This document shows positions 11,019-22,236 of a DNA stretch of 64,000 nt, piece after piece. The stretch spans positions 3,596,001 to 3,660,000 of the forward strand of contig NC_089561.1 of NCBI RefSeq assembly GCF_040115645.1, in the 5' to 3' direction. This DNA is from Euwallacea fornicatus. Its lineage: Eukaryota; Arthropoda; Insecta; Coleoptera; Curculionidae. Position 1 is the first letter of the stretch. Each line of letters begins with the position of its first letter. The translations under genes and the position numbers were made by a program. The notes below the pieces were generated by a model. The model saw only the letters and a list, made by a program, of their open reading frames with translations. It did no database searches and was not told where the DNA came from.

Positions 11019-11314
11019 CCAGAAGGCATTATGTACCGTTAAATTAAATAAAAATAACCGGAATACAGATTCAGAAATTCACTTGTCACTAATAGAGAGT
11101 GAAAATACGATTTTGTTGCTTTACTTTTGGAATGTCTTCAAAGGAATGTAGAAAATTATCGGGCAGAAAAAGAAAATCAACTGAGTTTTTGTACATTATT
11201 TAGTATATTTACAAGTGCAGAATCAAAATATATGTATATCATTCCTAAGAAGACTGCTCATTTTCTAGGGACCTATAATTTTTATTTGTTGCTTTACTTA
11301 TGACTGATACTGTA

Positions 11315-11724
11315 TGTCAGAAAATTTTTGGAATGGTAATGGAGGAGGGTGGAATAAAGCACAAGTCTTAGCGGTACTTCTTTACTTCCCTAAGATCAGG
11401 GGTCGAATGCCCCCCCCCCCCATAATGTATCCGAGTCACCCTGGGTGCGCCTGTTCTTTTTCACTAGAACCGGCACCCAAACCTCCACATTCTTCCCACG
11501 CTCGCATCCCTGAATCACTCCATTCACACTTCCATATATTTTTGGCAAGTTAGTAAACAGGCCCTTTTCATCTTTTATCATCGATAATCTATTTCAACTA
11601 GTACGAGCTTAGTCCATTTTCAAAATGTGACAAGACACTAACAGGTGTTCGTAACATTGTCCTTATACCTAAGGTCAGGTTATAGCACTATCTTTATGAG
11701 ACAACATGTTTTTTCACACTCACA
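11315..11724. other. Unrelated filler inside the long-TIR element
   Basis: After about 20 bp that continue the N-terminal transposase half, the sequence turns non-homologous. It includes a run of twelve C at 11411-11422 and a C-rich stretch to about 11520. No motif or terminal repeat was recognised. It separates two transposase halves that seem to come from different copies. Confidence 0.5.
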
Positions 11725-12337
11725 TTAGACGACTCAATAAACACCCTCGTATCACTTTCTTCATAAAAGCTCACATGTACCTAAGCCTCAAACATTTTGG
11801 AATACCGTCATTTTTTCTGACGAATCGAAATTTAATGTGCATGGATCGGATGGAAGAGCAAAAATTTGGAGAAAGAAAAACGAAGCATTAAAACCAGTAA
11901 ATTTAGTGGGAAGCGTTAAACATGGCGGAGGTGGAATTATGGTATGGGGGTGCATGAGTGCTGCTAGAGTTGGAAATTTGCATATCAATAATGGTATAAT
12001 GGATCAATACATTTATATTGACATTCTGAAACGTAATTTAAATGAAAGTGTTAGAAAATTAGAACTGACTGGGTCTTTTCTATTTCAACAAGATAAAGAT
12101 CCAAAACACTGTGCTCTCAAAGTTCGAGAATGGCTTTTATATAATGCACCCCAGCAACTCAAAACCCCTCCACAATCTCCAGAGTTGGAGCCCAATTGAA
12201 TATCTGTGGGATGGGCCCAGTCGCAACGTAAGAAAACGAGGAGTAAAAAATAAAGAAGAATTGAAAACAGCTCTGTTGGAAGAATGGAAAAAAATTTCGC
12301 CAGAAATAACGAAAAAATTAGTAAACACCATGAACTG
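11725..12337 (+). pseudogene. Tc1-like transposase, catalytic half
   Basis: It begins with THIRRLNKHPRITF, which is homologous to the YISKINRQRRMDIA block of the N-terminal half but clearly diverged. It then reads FWNTVIFSDESKFNVHGSDG (first D), IWRKKNEALKP, KHGGGGIMVWGCMSAARVG, FLFQQDKDPKH (second D), and PPQSPELEP followed after a 1-bp frameshift near 12195 by IEYLWD. The spacing of second D to E is 34. W of the usual WPPQSP is T. It continues as SRNVRKRGVKNKEELKT and ends near VNTMN. Frameshifts also occur before 11800 (FWN read as FGI in the neighbouring frame). Confidence 0.82.
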
Positions 12338-12659
12338 ACGTCTCTTAGAAGTCATTAAAAATAAATGAGGTCCCACTAATTATTAAAGCAATAATTTTTG
12401 TTAGAATATGTTAAATTAAATAATATTTTTTATGTGTTCAAAAATTTTTTTGGCGGTGCCGCTTGCGTTTACGTATTAATATGTCTATTTTTCCAGTTTA
12501 ATCTTTATAATAAAATTATGTATAAATGTTGAAATGTAGCGTACTCTTTGTAGTTTTCAAAATATATTGTGCTTTTTGAAAAAAAAATTATTTCACTGAT
12601 TTGCACCACAATTAAAGACTTTCAGCCGGAGTGTTCACAGACTTTTTCGGGGCAGTGTA

Positions 12660-12911
12660 TCTCCCGTGCTTTGCCAAATATTAATCAATGTTAGTATTTT
12701 TTTGTTAAAATCAAAACCCCGATAAAATCTCTGTTGCTGCGAGATTTAAAGCCGCAAAGAGCAGAAATTTTGGAGATTATTTCGGAAAATTTCACGAATT
12801 TTCTTGTGGGGAATCATATTTTGCGCAGGGAGGCTTGAAGTTAATGATTTTACAGTTAGCCGCCGATCCCGCCTAAAGTGTGTTTTTTTTTTGCAATAGC
12901 ACACCCTGTAT
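12660..12911 (-). mobile_element. Solo transposon end (TACAGGGTGT type)
   Basis: At 12902-12911 the sequence ACACCCTGTA marks the outer end of an element that reads inward on the minus strand. About 250 bp of sequence without ORFs follow, up to the junction with the long-TIR element. This terminal motif recurs throughout the window at DD41D elements and MITEs. No partner end was found on the other side of 7718. Confidence 0.4.
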
Positions 12912-15900
12912 ATTAGCAAAGGCGCCGAAAGACAATTAAATTTCCTCTGAAATGCCCTACCGCATTCCTAAACCTAAATCGTTACATTTAACAAATAAAT
13001 CGTATTTTGCGTATTGTCTCTAAACATCGGATTATTTTGGCATATTTGCCGAAGGTGGGTCTGGAACGGCATGATGGTTGAAAACTAATCAGGTGTTCAA
13101 ACCATTTGACATATTCGCTTGGGCGTTTAGGCGGCGTCAAAGCAGTATAAACGCGCCCCTCATAATGTTCACATTTACAAACTGATTTGTGGCATTCTGG
13201 ATCTCATTCACATCAAGTGAATACATTTTGTTACACGTTGGTGCAATTTCCATTTACATACTGCTGGGATGTAAATTTTTGGGCTTTTATAGTACCCCAG
13301 TGGCGAAAATCCTGCAGAGTGCGATTGGGAAATCTAACAGTTCAAGTTTCCAGCGTCGAAGGTCTAAACCAACGATCCACAAACGTTTGCGAGAGCTTCC
13401 TGGGTATCTCTTGGCTGCAATGCTGGTGCTGCCTCAAGTTAAAATCGACAGTCAAATCTTCTAAAAAGCTATTTACCATCGTCCTTAGAATTTCGAGGTG
13501 TTTGGTGGAATTTGACGGTTCCTCGTAAGTGACTAAACTCATTTTGGTCATCCACCATCGTCAAAATTGGTCCCCTCGCGTCAAAGAAACTCCTCTGGAC
13601 TTGGCCGGGCACACGCAAATACAACCCCTAGAAATAAGGACAGCCCCGTAAACACTGTGATGAAGGACAGAAATCGAAAATGAGCAATTAATTGTTTCTC
13701 TCATAGTTACTGAGATATGCATGCGCCCCTACTGTATAATCAGCGCACCTTTACTGATTCTCTTGTCACCTCTAAATTACATAACGTTACTCTAATGGAA
13801 CACGTTGCATATCATTAATGGATATTGCCTCTCTGCTTTTAGTAGTAGCGCAATACAGTGCGGCCTTTATTTCCTGCCTGGATTATTTTGCCTGTTAATG
13901 GTCTTTGCATTCCAACTGTCTTATCTTCATCAGGCCTTATACACGCGACAATTTCGATCTAATTCAGTCGGATGGCTTTTTGGCTGTTTACCCTCCATAT
14001 TTAGTTCAGATAATTCCGTTTGCCTTGCACTTACTCGGCGCAAATTTAGTGTTTGTTTGCCAGTTTCGTCACCAAAACTCAATTTGGCAAGCGATTGGTT
14101 TATTGCATGCATATGTATTTTCCCGAGTGTCTGAATAATTTATGCCTATATACAAAGGGTGATCAATAATTAAAAAAAAACTTCGCACAGGCTGTGCACC
14201 GTGAGCGTGTGATGTGGTGATTAAGCCATCGAAGATCTAGCTGACGTGAGTTCAAAAATATGACTTTATCCAAGAATGCCTTTGACAGTGCGCCTACTTG
14301 AGGCCTTTCTCACGATCACCTTTCGAACACTTATATTTAGGAAACAAATCCGATGAGGGTCATTCGCAATGTGATAGCGATGAGGTAATAAATCATAAAA
14401 TTCATGCATATTTTCGCGATATTTCATACGAGGGAATGGATTGATTTATCGGACCTGTCGTAGGGGATATTAATAAGTTCGATAAAGCGGTGGTCGCTAT
14501 AACTTCATATCGCCACTTGAAGATATTTATTATGTATTTCACGGTTCACTGCTCCAGAGCTGTCCCATTAGATTTCCGATAAATGAATAGCTACCATTTA
14601 TTTTTCAAAAAGGCTTTTCTCCTTTGGAAACGTTGAGGTCGTTTTGTATGCATTCAATCCCTACCAGAAATTGTCCCTGGTTCATCGGTGGTGATTAATA
14701 ATTTTGACAAACCGACGTATTCTAAGCCGCACCCAAAACTATTGAATAATTTATCCCAGGGGTCAGCAACAGTCTTGACTTATTAATTTCCCTAAATTTC
14801 GGTGAATATTCTGGCTGCGCATTTATACTCCCGGGTTAGATCCCTCGTATTCCTCAGCTCTATTATCAATCCGAACGCCAAGAACGTGTTTATATCAAAA
14901 ATTTAAGTATATTGAAAATGTTCAGACACTTAATTAAATAGCGGTGATGAAATGCGTCTAAAAAGATCCAAGATGGATATGGCGATATTAGAGTGGCTCA
15001 TTAATCCTGGAGGGCCAGTTAACTACGTGGGACGTGCAGTAGTTTATCTTTGTCCATCAAAAACAACACTAAAACTTTTGTTTGCCTTCTTTTTGGGGCG
15101 TTAAAACATTAAACTTCAATTTGGAGGGATTTGGGAAAATTTTTTTGTTTCCTGCAAAGTAACAGGAACGAAACAATTTTATGTGCAATCATCAAATTAA
15201 ATTCCGCCCTCAATTTATATTCCCTAATTGCCAGCAATATACTGTAAGCAAAAGTAATTAAAATACAATTTGCATTTAATCCATATCTCACAGTAGCGCA
15301 AATAGCATCGATTGCTGTGTGAAAAAAACCGAGTAGAACAAAGACATAAAGCCGTGGGATATATAAATGCGCCCAACTGCAACTGCACACAATTAACATT
15401 TTTCACTATTTCGATTTCTCTAAAACAGGTTTTCGCCGGAATGGCAATATAAATTAGAACTTTTACGACCGAATTAACCATGTTTTCCAGATTTCCAGAC
15501 CACAATCGGGACCGGTCCAGTATTTTTCCCCAAGCCATTCAATTGTTTGCGTGTTAGTAGACAATAAACAGTCCTCAAACATGTTGCCAAATGAACACTT
15601 GTGGTCAGAATTGGTCCTTTATTAAATTTATTGCTCGTTTTGAAGATGGCGATGACTTACTTATTTCCTTTACCCGGAACTTTCTTTTATTATGTTTTAA
15701 TTAAGAATTTTCCTTTACTGTTATTGGGTTTACTGCCTACACAATGTTGTAGTTTGCCGCGCTCCAAATCCCGTGGTAGTCAAGAGAAACTATAACAGTC
15801 GTAAACAGAAAGGTAAACCGAACCTAAAATCCAATAGCAACCCCATAAACTTCCGATCACGGGTCCCTCAAATTAAACTTTCCGTATTACTTCGGAAGCA

Positions 15901-16516
15901 ATAGTTATGGAGTAACTAAATCGACTGGGGCAGTTCTAAACTTTAACCCGAGCTATACCCCTATAATTCGATTACCGACTTCCACTACTAATACGGGTTT
16001 ACGATGATACCTCACGTTTTCACAAAAGCAAATAGTCCAGCAATTGTTTGTGTGACTTAGTGTCATCAAATATTATTTTGCTTATATATATATATATATC
16101 GTAAATATTCTGAACAGTATAAGCCAGGGAGATAATTACGAAAGTCAAATACTCAATAAACAGTGAAGCTCCCTTCCTGCTCTTTCGCCTGTCGAGAACT
16201 GTGGGAGTTGCACCTGCCCATTATTGTCTCTGCTCTATGAGCGATGAGAGGCCCCGAAACGAGGAACCCCGTGAATGTGCGTGAAATTCCCTCTAGGATT
16301 TAAAATGACAGGCACTCAGAAATAACCGAAATATATTAAAATCAACCTGAAGTAGTTCACACCAAACATAAATACATATTATATGGCGACATAGACGGGA
16401 TAAGCGATCTCGACGTAGATAGTAAAGTTTGCCGCAGTTATGGCCACATGTGCCGCCACGACATTGTTATTCAATGCCTTCTAGTAATACTTAACACTAA
16501 CACAAATACTTTACTA
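12912..16516. other. Long stretch without a supported gene
   Basis: Overlapping short ORFs lie at 13187-13551 and 13805-14138, and others at 15109-15538, but none shows a recognisable domain, and no splice structure is convincing. A possible element end (TACAAAGGGTGATCAATAAT) starts at 14151, without a partner. A short TA microsatellite lies at about 16084-16101. Confidence 0.45.
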
Positions 16517-16599
16517 TACAGGGTGTCCGGTCTTTTTGTGGCAGGATTTCAATCACGTGTTCTACACATGAAAATAACACTAGTTTTCTATAAAATCTA

Positions 16600-18185
16600 C
16601 AGTAGTGGCCAAGAGTAGATAGACAAACAGAATGTTTCAGTTAAATCGTGCATGTGTTAATTGATCGGTTTCGTGTGCATGTATGTTATTTGTCGCAAAA
16701 CACGTTATAAGAAATAATAAACAAATGTTGGTAAAGTTACTTTATCGTCGATAAAAAAATAAATCTTTGGAATTCACCTGGTCAAAAATAGATAGAGAAT
16801 TTAAAAATTAAAATAAAAACATAACAATTTCCTTCAAATTATTTGAAAAATTAATTGGGACCTTTCCCAAGGCACTGATATTTGGTAAAATACCCATTAT
16901 TGTCAATGACTGCCCGACATCGACGCGGCATTGATTCAACCAATTTATTTAATATTGCTGGATCGATATTTTGCCATTTTTCTTGGATTTTAATAAACAG
17001 TTCATCGCAATTTGAATAATTTTATCTCTCAATCCTTGGTCAACAATTTGCCACAGGTTTTCTATGGGATTCAAATCGGGCGACTAGGAAGGCCACTTCA
17101 AAATCGGTACTTTTTCTTCTTCAAGAAACCGTTTAATCAACTTTGAGGAATGTCTGGGGTCGTTGTCGTGTTAAAAATGGAATCTTAAGGGTAAATTGTC
17201 TTGAACTTAAGGTAACATAACATTCTGAAGTACATCCCGGTACAGAAATACGCCCATGATTTCATTTATTCTATGTAATGGACCAATACCAAAACCGCTG
17301 AAACATCCCCATATCATTACCGATCCTCCTCCATGCTTAACCGTGGATCTGGTGTATTTAGAGTATAATCGCTGACCAGTGGGACGTCTACTGAATGCCA
17401 TATTGAATGCCATCGGAATTAAACAAATTGAACTTAGATCCATCGCTCCAGCAAACTCGTTTCCAATTCTGTTTCAGCCAATGAATATGTTGTTTGGCAA
17501 ATTCCATTCGGGCCTTTCGATTTTGCTTACTGAGAAGTGGTTTTTTTTGCTGGCCTGCGTGCAAATAATTTCTCTTCGACTAGTCTTTGTCTTACAGTCC
17601 TTGAAGACACAGAAACTCCTAAAACCTCCAGCTCAGATCGAGTTTTCTCAGAAGACACGAATGGATCTTTCGAACAAATAGTCTTTACTTTCCGCACATC
17701 TCTTTTACTTAGCTTCCTTGGTCGTCCAGTTTTTAGTTTCGGGTTAATTGATCCAATTCTTTGATATCTTTTTATTATAGCCCAAATAGTGCCTTTTTTA
17801 ACATCGAACCTGCGGGAGATTTGCACTCGCCAGTCACCTTCATCAAAAGCTTTAACAATTCGTTCTTTTAAATCAGTGGACACTTTTACACCACGAGGCA
17901 TGTTATGAACTATAAACCAAATGCAAATTTTACTACTAGTTTTCTGATATCTTAAAAATTTAAAGTAAATTCAACTGTTTTTACCACGTCTATATACTTT
18001 TGATCAGGTGAATTCCAAAGATTTATTTTTTTATCGACGATAAAGTAACTTTACCAACATTTGTTTATTATTTCTTATAACGTGTTTTGCGACAAATAAC
18101 ATACATGCACACGAAACCGATCAATTAACACATGCACGATTTAACTGAAACATTCTGTTTGTCTATCTACTTTTGGCCATTACTG
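16600..18185 (-). mobile_element. Tc1 element with TIRs of about 200 bp
   Basis: The left end starts CAGTAGTGGCCAAGAGTAGA and the right end read backwards from 18185 is CAGTAATGGCCAAAAGTAGA. The repeats remain alignable for about 200 bp (to GATAAAAAAATAAATCTTTG, then AATTCACCTG). TA flanks both (16598-16599, 18186-18187). The length of 1586 bp is typical. The single transposase gene runs on the minus strand and is broken. Confidence 0.92.
16851..17901 (-). pseudogene. Tc1 transposase (DD34E), broken
   Basis: It starts MPRGVKVSTDLKERIVKAFD at 17901. The first 124 codons are open and hold two HTH units (VQISRRFDVKKGTIWAIIKR and VSVSSRTVRQRL) joined by KTGRPRKLSK. A frameshift in a homopolymer near 17540 follows. 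The catalytic part reads CWSDGSKFNLF (first D kept, E of SDE changed to G), KHGGGSVMIWGCFSGFGIGP, a second-D block like DNDPRHSSK, and KWPS-stop-SPDLNPIENLW, where CAG has become TAG. The second-D to E spacing is 34. It ends near NNGYFTKYQCLGKGPN with TAA at 16851-16853. Several further frameshifts lie between 16990 and 17450. Confidence 0.87.
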
Positions 18186-18389
18186 TATATTTGAGAATGC
18201 TTTATTAGGGAAAATGCTGGGTGTTAAAATTTTATGTTTTCCAAATTACCTTTTATAACTCGCAAAATTTTTCAAACATTTAACTCAAATTTCGGAGATA
18301 ACTAAATAGCATAATTAAAAGGATGTCCTCCCCATTAGTCTCTGGTGGTAAGGGATTGACTACATTGAAATTCTTCACAAAGATAATTA

Positions 18390-18632
18390 GGTCGTGACGG
18401 GTCAATCGTTTGGCCTTCTCGATCGTCCGATCTAACATCTCTAGATTTTTATTTTTGAAGGTTTATGATGAAAAACGTGTACTCCGCTCCTGTAAATTGT
18501 CAAGACGAACTTAAAGAGCGAGTGACAAATTCTGCTCTTAGGATAACTGCTCAGAAGTTGCGAGATGTTTGACGGCCTTCATGACGATGTTCTAATTTAT
18601 GCATGGGACTTAATGGGGATCATTTCGAATAA
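18390..18632 (+). pseudogene. C-terminal fragment of a DD41D transposase
   Basis: The plus strand reads GRDGSIVWPSRSSDLTSLDF (third catalytic D in SLD), then YF-stop-RFMMKNVYSAPVNCQDELKE and KLRDV. After a frameshift the end reads LNGDHFE and TAA at 18630-18632. These blocks correspond to GRGGPxxWPPRSPDLTPLDFFLWG and the NGxHFE ending of the insect DD41D transposases. The upstream part was lost; a Tc1 element occupies the space between this fragment and the left terminal repeat. Confidence 0.75.
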
Positions 18633-19325
18633 TTTCTGTAATAATAATTATTTGATGTCGATTCAAATTATTTTGTTATCGAATAAATTATCGCTGTCTT
18701 GTATTTACTGTTGTCCTCCTACCTACTATTATTTTTTATTTCTCGTCTGTGAAAAATACGTTTTACTCGTATATCGTCAATAAATAAGTCCTCACTTCGA
18801 TTTCCATTGTGGTTGTGCGTCAGGAAGTATAATATCAGTCGAATGTGAGAAATATCAGAAACCCACTAAACCCACTAGATAAAAAAAGTAGCATGCATTT
18901 CTTCACCATTTTGCAAATAACTGAAAATCCGTGACAGATGCTAAAATGATTAAAATACATAGAAGTTTCTCAATTCAACAGGCAATTTTAATTTATAAAA
19001 TTAAATACTATGCAGTGGGCCATGGAAAAATTTGGGCGATAAAAAGGGTCAAAACCCTAAAAAATATCATCGTCTAGATTTTTACGATCATCTAGTACTC
19101 TCTAATCATGTAGACCCCAAAAAGTAGCTTATGCTCGAAATTTGAACTCAATATCTCAAAAACTTTGAGAGCTAAAAAAGATAAATTGGAAAAAACAAAC
19201 TTCAACATTCTGTATTTCTTTAACAAAGCATTTCTAGAATATAGTTCGTAAAGCAAATTAATATTATTTTTATACGTAGAATACGTGGTTAAAATCCTGC
19301 TCCAAAAAAAAACCGACATCCTGTA

Positions 19326-20633
19326 CATCAAGAGACTAAAGTAGGAGTTTTAATCCTGCAGAGAAGTTTGGTGCCGGACCAGAGAGACGGCAGTAAATCA
19401 CTAAAGGATTAAATGACACTTTAGCCAGGAGGTATATACGCTATTTTTTGCACTTCGAAATGTAGATTTTCTTAGTGCTTTTGCATAGAATAATAAATAG
19501 GTTTTGTAGGCTGCCATGAATCAAGGGATAGAGTCGCTTGTGAAGGGTTATCAATATTAAATGCCGTAATAAATAGGCACTATTGCCGTGAAGTTTAATT
19601 CAGAACGGCTAGGGTTATTGAGACTTGTTATGTATAATTTATAAAGAAGCGTGAAGTGTAATTCAGTAAATTTTGTATTCAAAAAGCTATGAATTCTGTC
19701 TCTTATTAAATGATAAAACAAGACTTCAAATGAAAACTTGACATGTATGTTTGCATTCTGAACATCGACCAGATTTAAAAAGGCTTATGGAACGTTGCCG
19801 GGAAAGGAAATATATTTTACCATAATCCGGTTATTATTATATTACACAAACAATACGCAGTGTTGCCAAACCTGACAAAATTTTGGGACGTCTAGGATTA
19901 AACTGAGTTTTAACGGTAATAGATACGTATGCATGCGAAAATTATGCAATAAATAATGTGAACTTACCTGAAAGTTACTTTAATGCTTTTTGCTTAAAAT
20001 GAGTTAATTAAGTTTCAAAAAGCAATAACATATTTTTTCTTTATTTTCTACCCAAGGGTTTGACAGATAATCACTTTCGGTGTTGTCGCTATCTTCGTTC
20101 GCACTGATAATTAGGGATAAGAGTTCGTCTCGTTTCAGAATGTTCGCTCTTTTACACCACTGATTAATAATTTTGTATGTATGCATGACAGTTTTTTTTC
20201 CCATATTTTAAAAGTTATTACATATATATACATACAATCGTGTTCCATATTACCATCTCGACTAATATGCAAATTATTGTAATTTTTCGGAAGAGCACAT
20301 GTTTTTTCAATTGCATTAAAAATGCATTGATAAGTTGGAAGTCTCAAGACCGTATGGCCACATTTTTTTTAACGTAGTGTTTTGAATGAACTTTTCAATT
20401 TTAATAATATAAAATAAACTTACCTCTCGTACAACGGTTAAAGGCAATAGAGGGCTGCCGTTATCTTCCTTCTGTTCCAAATATTAAATTAAAAACGGGG
20501 CGAATGGTTTACGTCGGCTATTTAAGTGTTTCGACATAATATCGCAGAGTTGCTCTTAAAATTTAATTAATTAATAAAATTATATTATAATAAAAATAAT
20601 CATTAAATTATCAACAAAATTATAACGTACTCC
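19326..20633. other. Non-coding AT-rich stretch
   Basis: ORFs of 66-70 codons at 20004-20347 on the minus strand show no recognisable motif. No repeats with partners were seen. Confidence 0.45.
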
Positions 20634-20963
20634 TACAGGGTAGCCCACTTAAAACAGTACACCCGTAATAATTTAAATGGAATGTTTTTCTCCGGGAAAC
20701 TACAAGACACGTTAATTTTACTTTTAAGAGGGATATTTTTAGATCACAAGTCCATAGGTGTAGAGTCGTCCCCCTAAACGGGATGGCAACCCCTTCAAGA
20801 ATCTTGAATGGCACGGGGGTCAAGTGGCACATCAAATCAAAAGTATTTCAATTCTCTTTACATTTATGCTGCAATTTTTTTACTCCGCCTTAAATAATAT
20901 AAAAAACACCCTTTTACAACATCGGTGAAATAAACCGAAAAAAATTAATTTTTAAATATCGTT

Positions 20964-22100
20964 TTATTTAATTAAGCGTTCAAATTTCGACCCATTTACT
21001 TCCACACAATAATAAAGTCTTTGTTCAACCTCTTCTCGAACATTTTGTAGCATTTCGGGAGTTATTTTACGACATCCTGTCACTATTCGGTGACGGAGAT
21101 CTTCTAAAGAGGTAGACTTCGTTTTATAAACAACAGTTTTTAAATACCCCATAAAAAAAGTTCAGTGGTGTTAAATCTGGCGATCTTGAAGGCCATCCAA
21201 TGAAACCTCTTCTGTCAATCCAGTTTTCAGGAAAATGTTAATTCAAAAAGTTGCGTACAGGAACTGTATAGTGGAGCGGAGCGCCATCCTGTTGAAAAAT
21301 ACGACTTTTTCTGGGATCTGATCGTTGTTTTCGAGGATATCCACAATGTGAGGGTCGATAAAGGCTTGAAGTACATTTAGGTGAGATTCACCTGTCAGGT
21401 TATCAGGTAGAAAAATGATCCAACAATACGATTTCCTAACCCATACATTCAATTTTTCTGGATAATGTGAGTGCTGTTCTCTCATAATTCTAGGATCCAC
21501 ATTACTCCAAAATCTGCGATAAAAACCTGGGACTGATCAAAATGCTTTCACTCATCACCACAAAATTTCTTACGGCGATCTGGATCATCTTCATCGAGCT
21601 TATGAATGTAATGCGTCTTATAAGGATGGAAGTTCTTCTTTTTCCAGATCCTCTGAATACCACTACGTGGAAAACCTGATGCTTCTAATTCTCGGGGGCT
21701 TGAAATAAATTTTTCTCAATTTATATGATTTAGTTCAATATGTCCAAAAATTTCAATCTGTCCAACCTTGCTGGTAACGGTGTGTCGCTTTTCATGTTTT
21801 TTTTTGTTAGCAATGGATCCAGTCTCCATAAATTTAAATATTAAATTCGTCAAATAGGGATGGCTCAGATTCTTACCGGAATACCTCCCATTAAAAATGT
21901 TTGCAGTTTCTCGGCTATTTCATTGTTTTTGAAATAGATGATGACAATTTCAATCCTCTTTGCAGTGGTGTAAATCATGATGCTTTGCAATCGCCGGATA
22001 AATCGACAAATTTCGCTGTACAATTCTGATCAGTTTAAAATCGGAATAAAATCCATCACTTTATCTTAACAATTCGACGATAAACATGATTTTTTATACT
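20964..22100 (-). pseudogene. DD41D transposase remnant, about 1.1 kb
   Basis: On the minus strand the readable blocks are, in order, SGFPRSGIQRIWKKKNFHPY, LDEDDPDRRKKFCGDE, HYPEKLNVWV, LPDNLTGESHLNVLQAFIDP, then WIDRRGFIGWPSRSPDLTPL, and after a frameshift in a T run GYLKTVVYKTKS. It ends CVEVNGSKFERLIK with TAA at 20964-20966. These match the middle and end of insect DD41D transposases, including the NLTGExYLxxLQ segment. The second catalytic block (usually FQQDGAPPH) is garbled to FFNRMALRS, so the D is lost. The third D is N (TPLNFF). N-terminal domain sequence could not be read with confidence above about 22000. Confidence 0.8.
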
Positions 22101-22236
22101 ATTGGTGAGTTTGTTAGTATTGTTACGTTCAGGCCTTTTTTTTCGATTTATTTTACCGACGTTTCAGAGCGGTTTCTTGCAATATTTAAGGGCGGAGCTA
22201 AAACATTTTAACATACTTGTAAAGAGAATTGAAATA

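Larger units (their letters stand above)
8484..11312 (-). mobile_element. Tc1 element with IR/DR ends, hosting a mariner
   Basis: The left end starts CAGTATCAGTCAAAAGTAAA at 8484, and the right end read backwards from 11312 is CAGTATCAGTCATAAGTAAA. TA flanks both (8482-8483, 11313-11314). A second copy of the core CAAAAGTARAGCAAC lies 173 bp inside each end (8667 on the left, 11115-11129 on the right). This gives the inverted-repeat/direct-repeat arrangement known from several Tc1 families, in which the transposase binds two sites per end. Without the mariner at 8707-9995 the element is about 1.54 kb. The transposase is on the minus strand. Confidence 0.9.
7720..12657 (+). mobile_element. Long-TIR Tc1-like element hosting two nested elements
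   Basis: The inverted repeats are unusually long, about 225 bp: 7720-7946 and 12434-12657, with roughly 94% identity by eye. They start CACTGCCCC and end near TTTTTGAACAC. TA flanks both ends (7718-7719, 12658-12659). The interior holds an N-terminal transposase half (8076-8483), an inserted Tc1 element (8484-11312), about 385 bp of unrelated sequence, and a C-terminal half (about 11725-12337). The two halves overlap in protein coordinates and differ in sequence, so the element looks chimeric. It cannot be autonomous. Confidence 0.88.
16519..19323 (+). mobile_element. DD41D element hosting a Tc1 insertion
   Basis: The left end starts CAGGGTGTCCGGTCTTTTTG at 16519 and the right end read backwards from 19323 starts CAGGATGTCGGTTTTTTTTT. 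Both continue into a shared block (GGCAGGATTTCAATCACGT against GAGCAGGATTTTAACCACGT). TA flanks both (16517-16518, 19324-19325). A Tc1 element is inserted only 81 bp inside the left end. The remaining interior carries a DD41D transposase remnant on the plus strand (18390-18632). Confidence 0.78.

Noticed and set aside
11411..11422. Run of twelve C as a structural or regulatory element
   Set aside because: It lies in filler inside a dead transposon, and homopolymers of this length can be assembly errors.
13187..14138. Cluster of overlapping ORFs (up to 113 codons), with some hydrophobic stretches
   Set aside because: The frames overlap on both strands, show no recognisable domain and no convincing splice sites. 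Read by eye they do not form one protein.
16084..16101. TA dinucleotide run
   Set aside because: About nine units only, expected by chance in AT-rich DNA.
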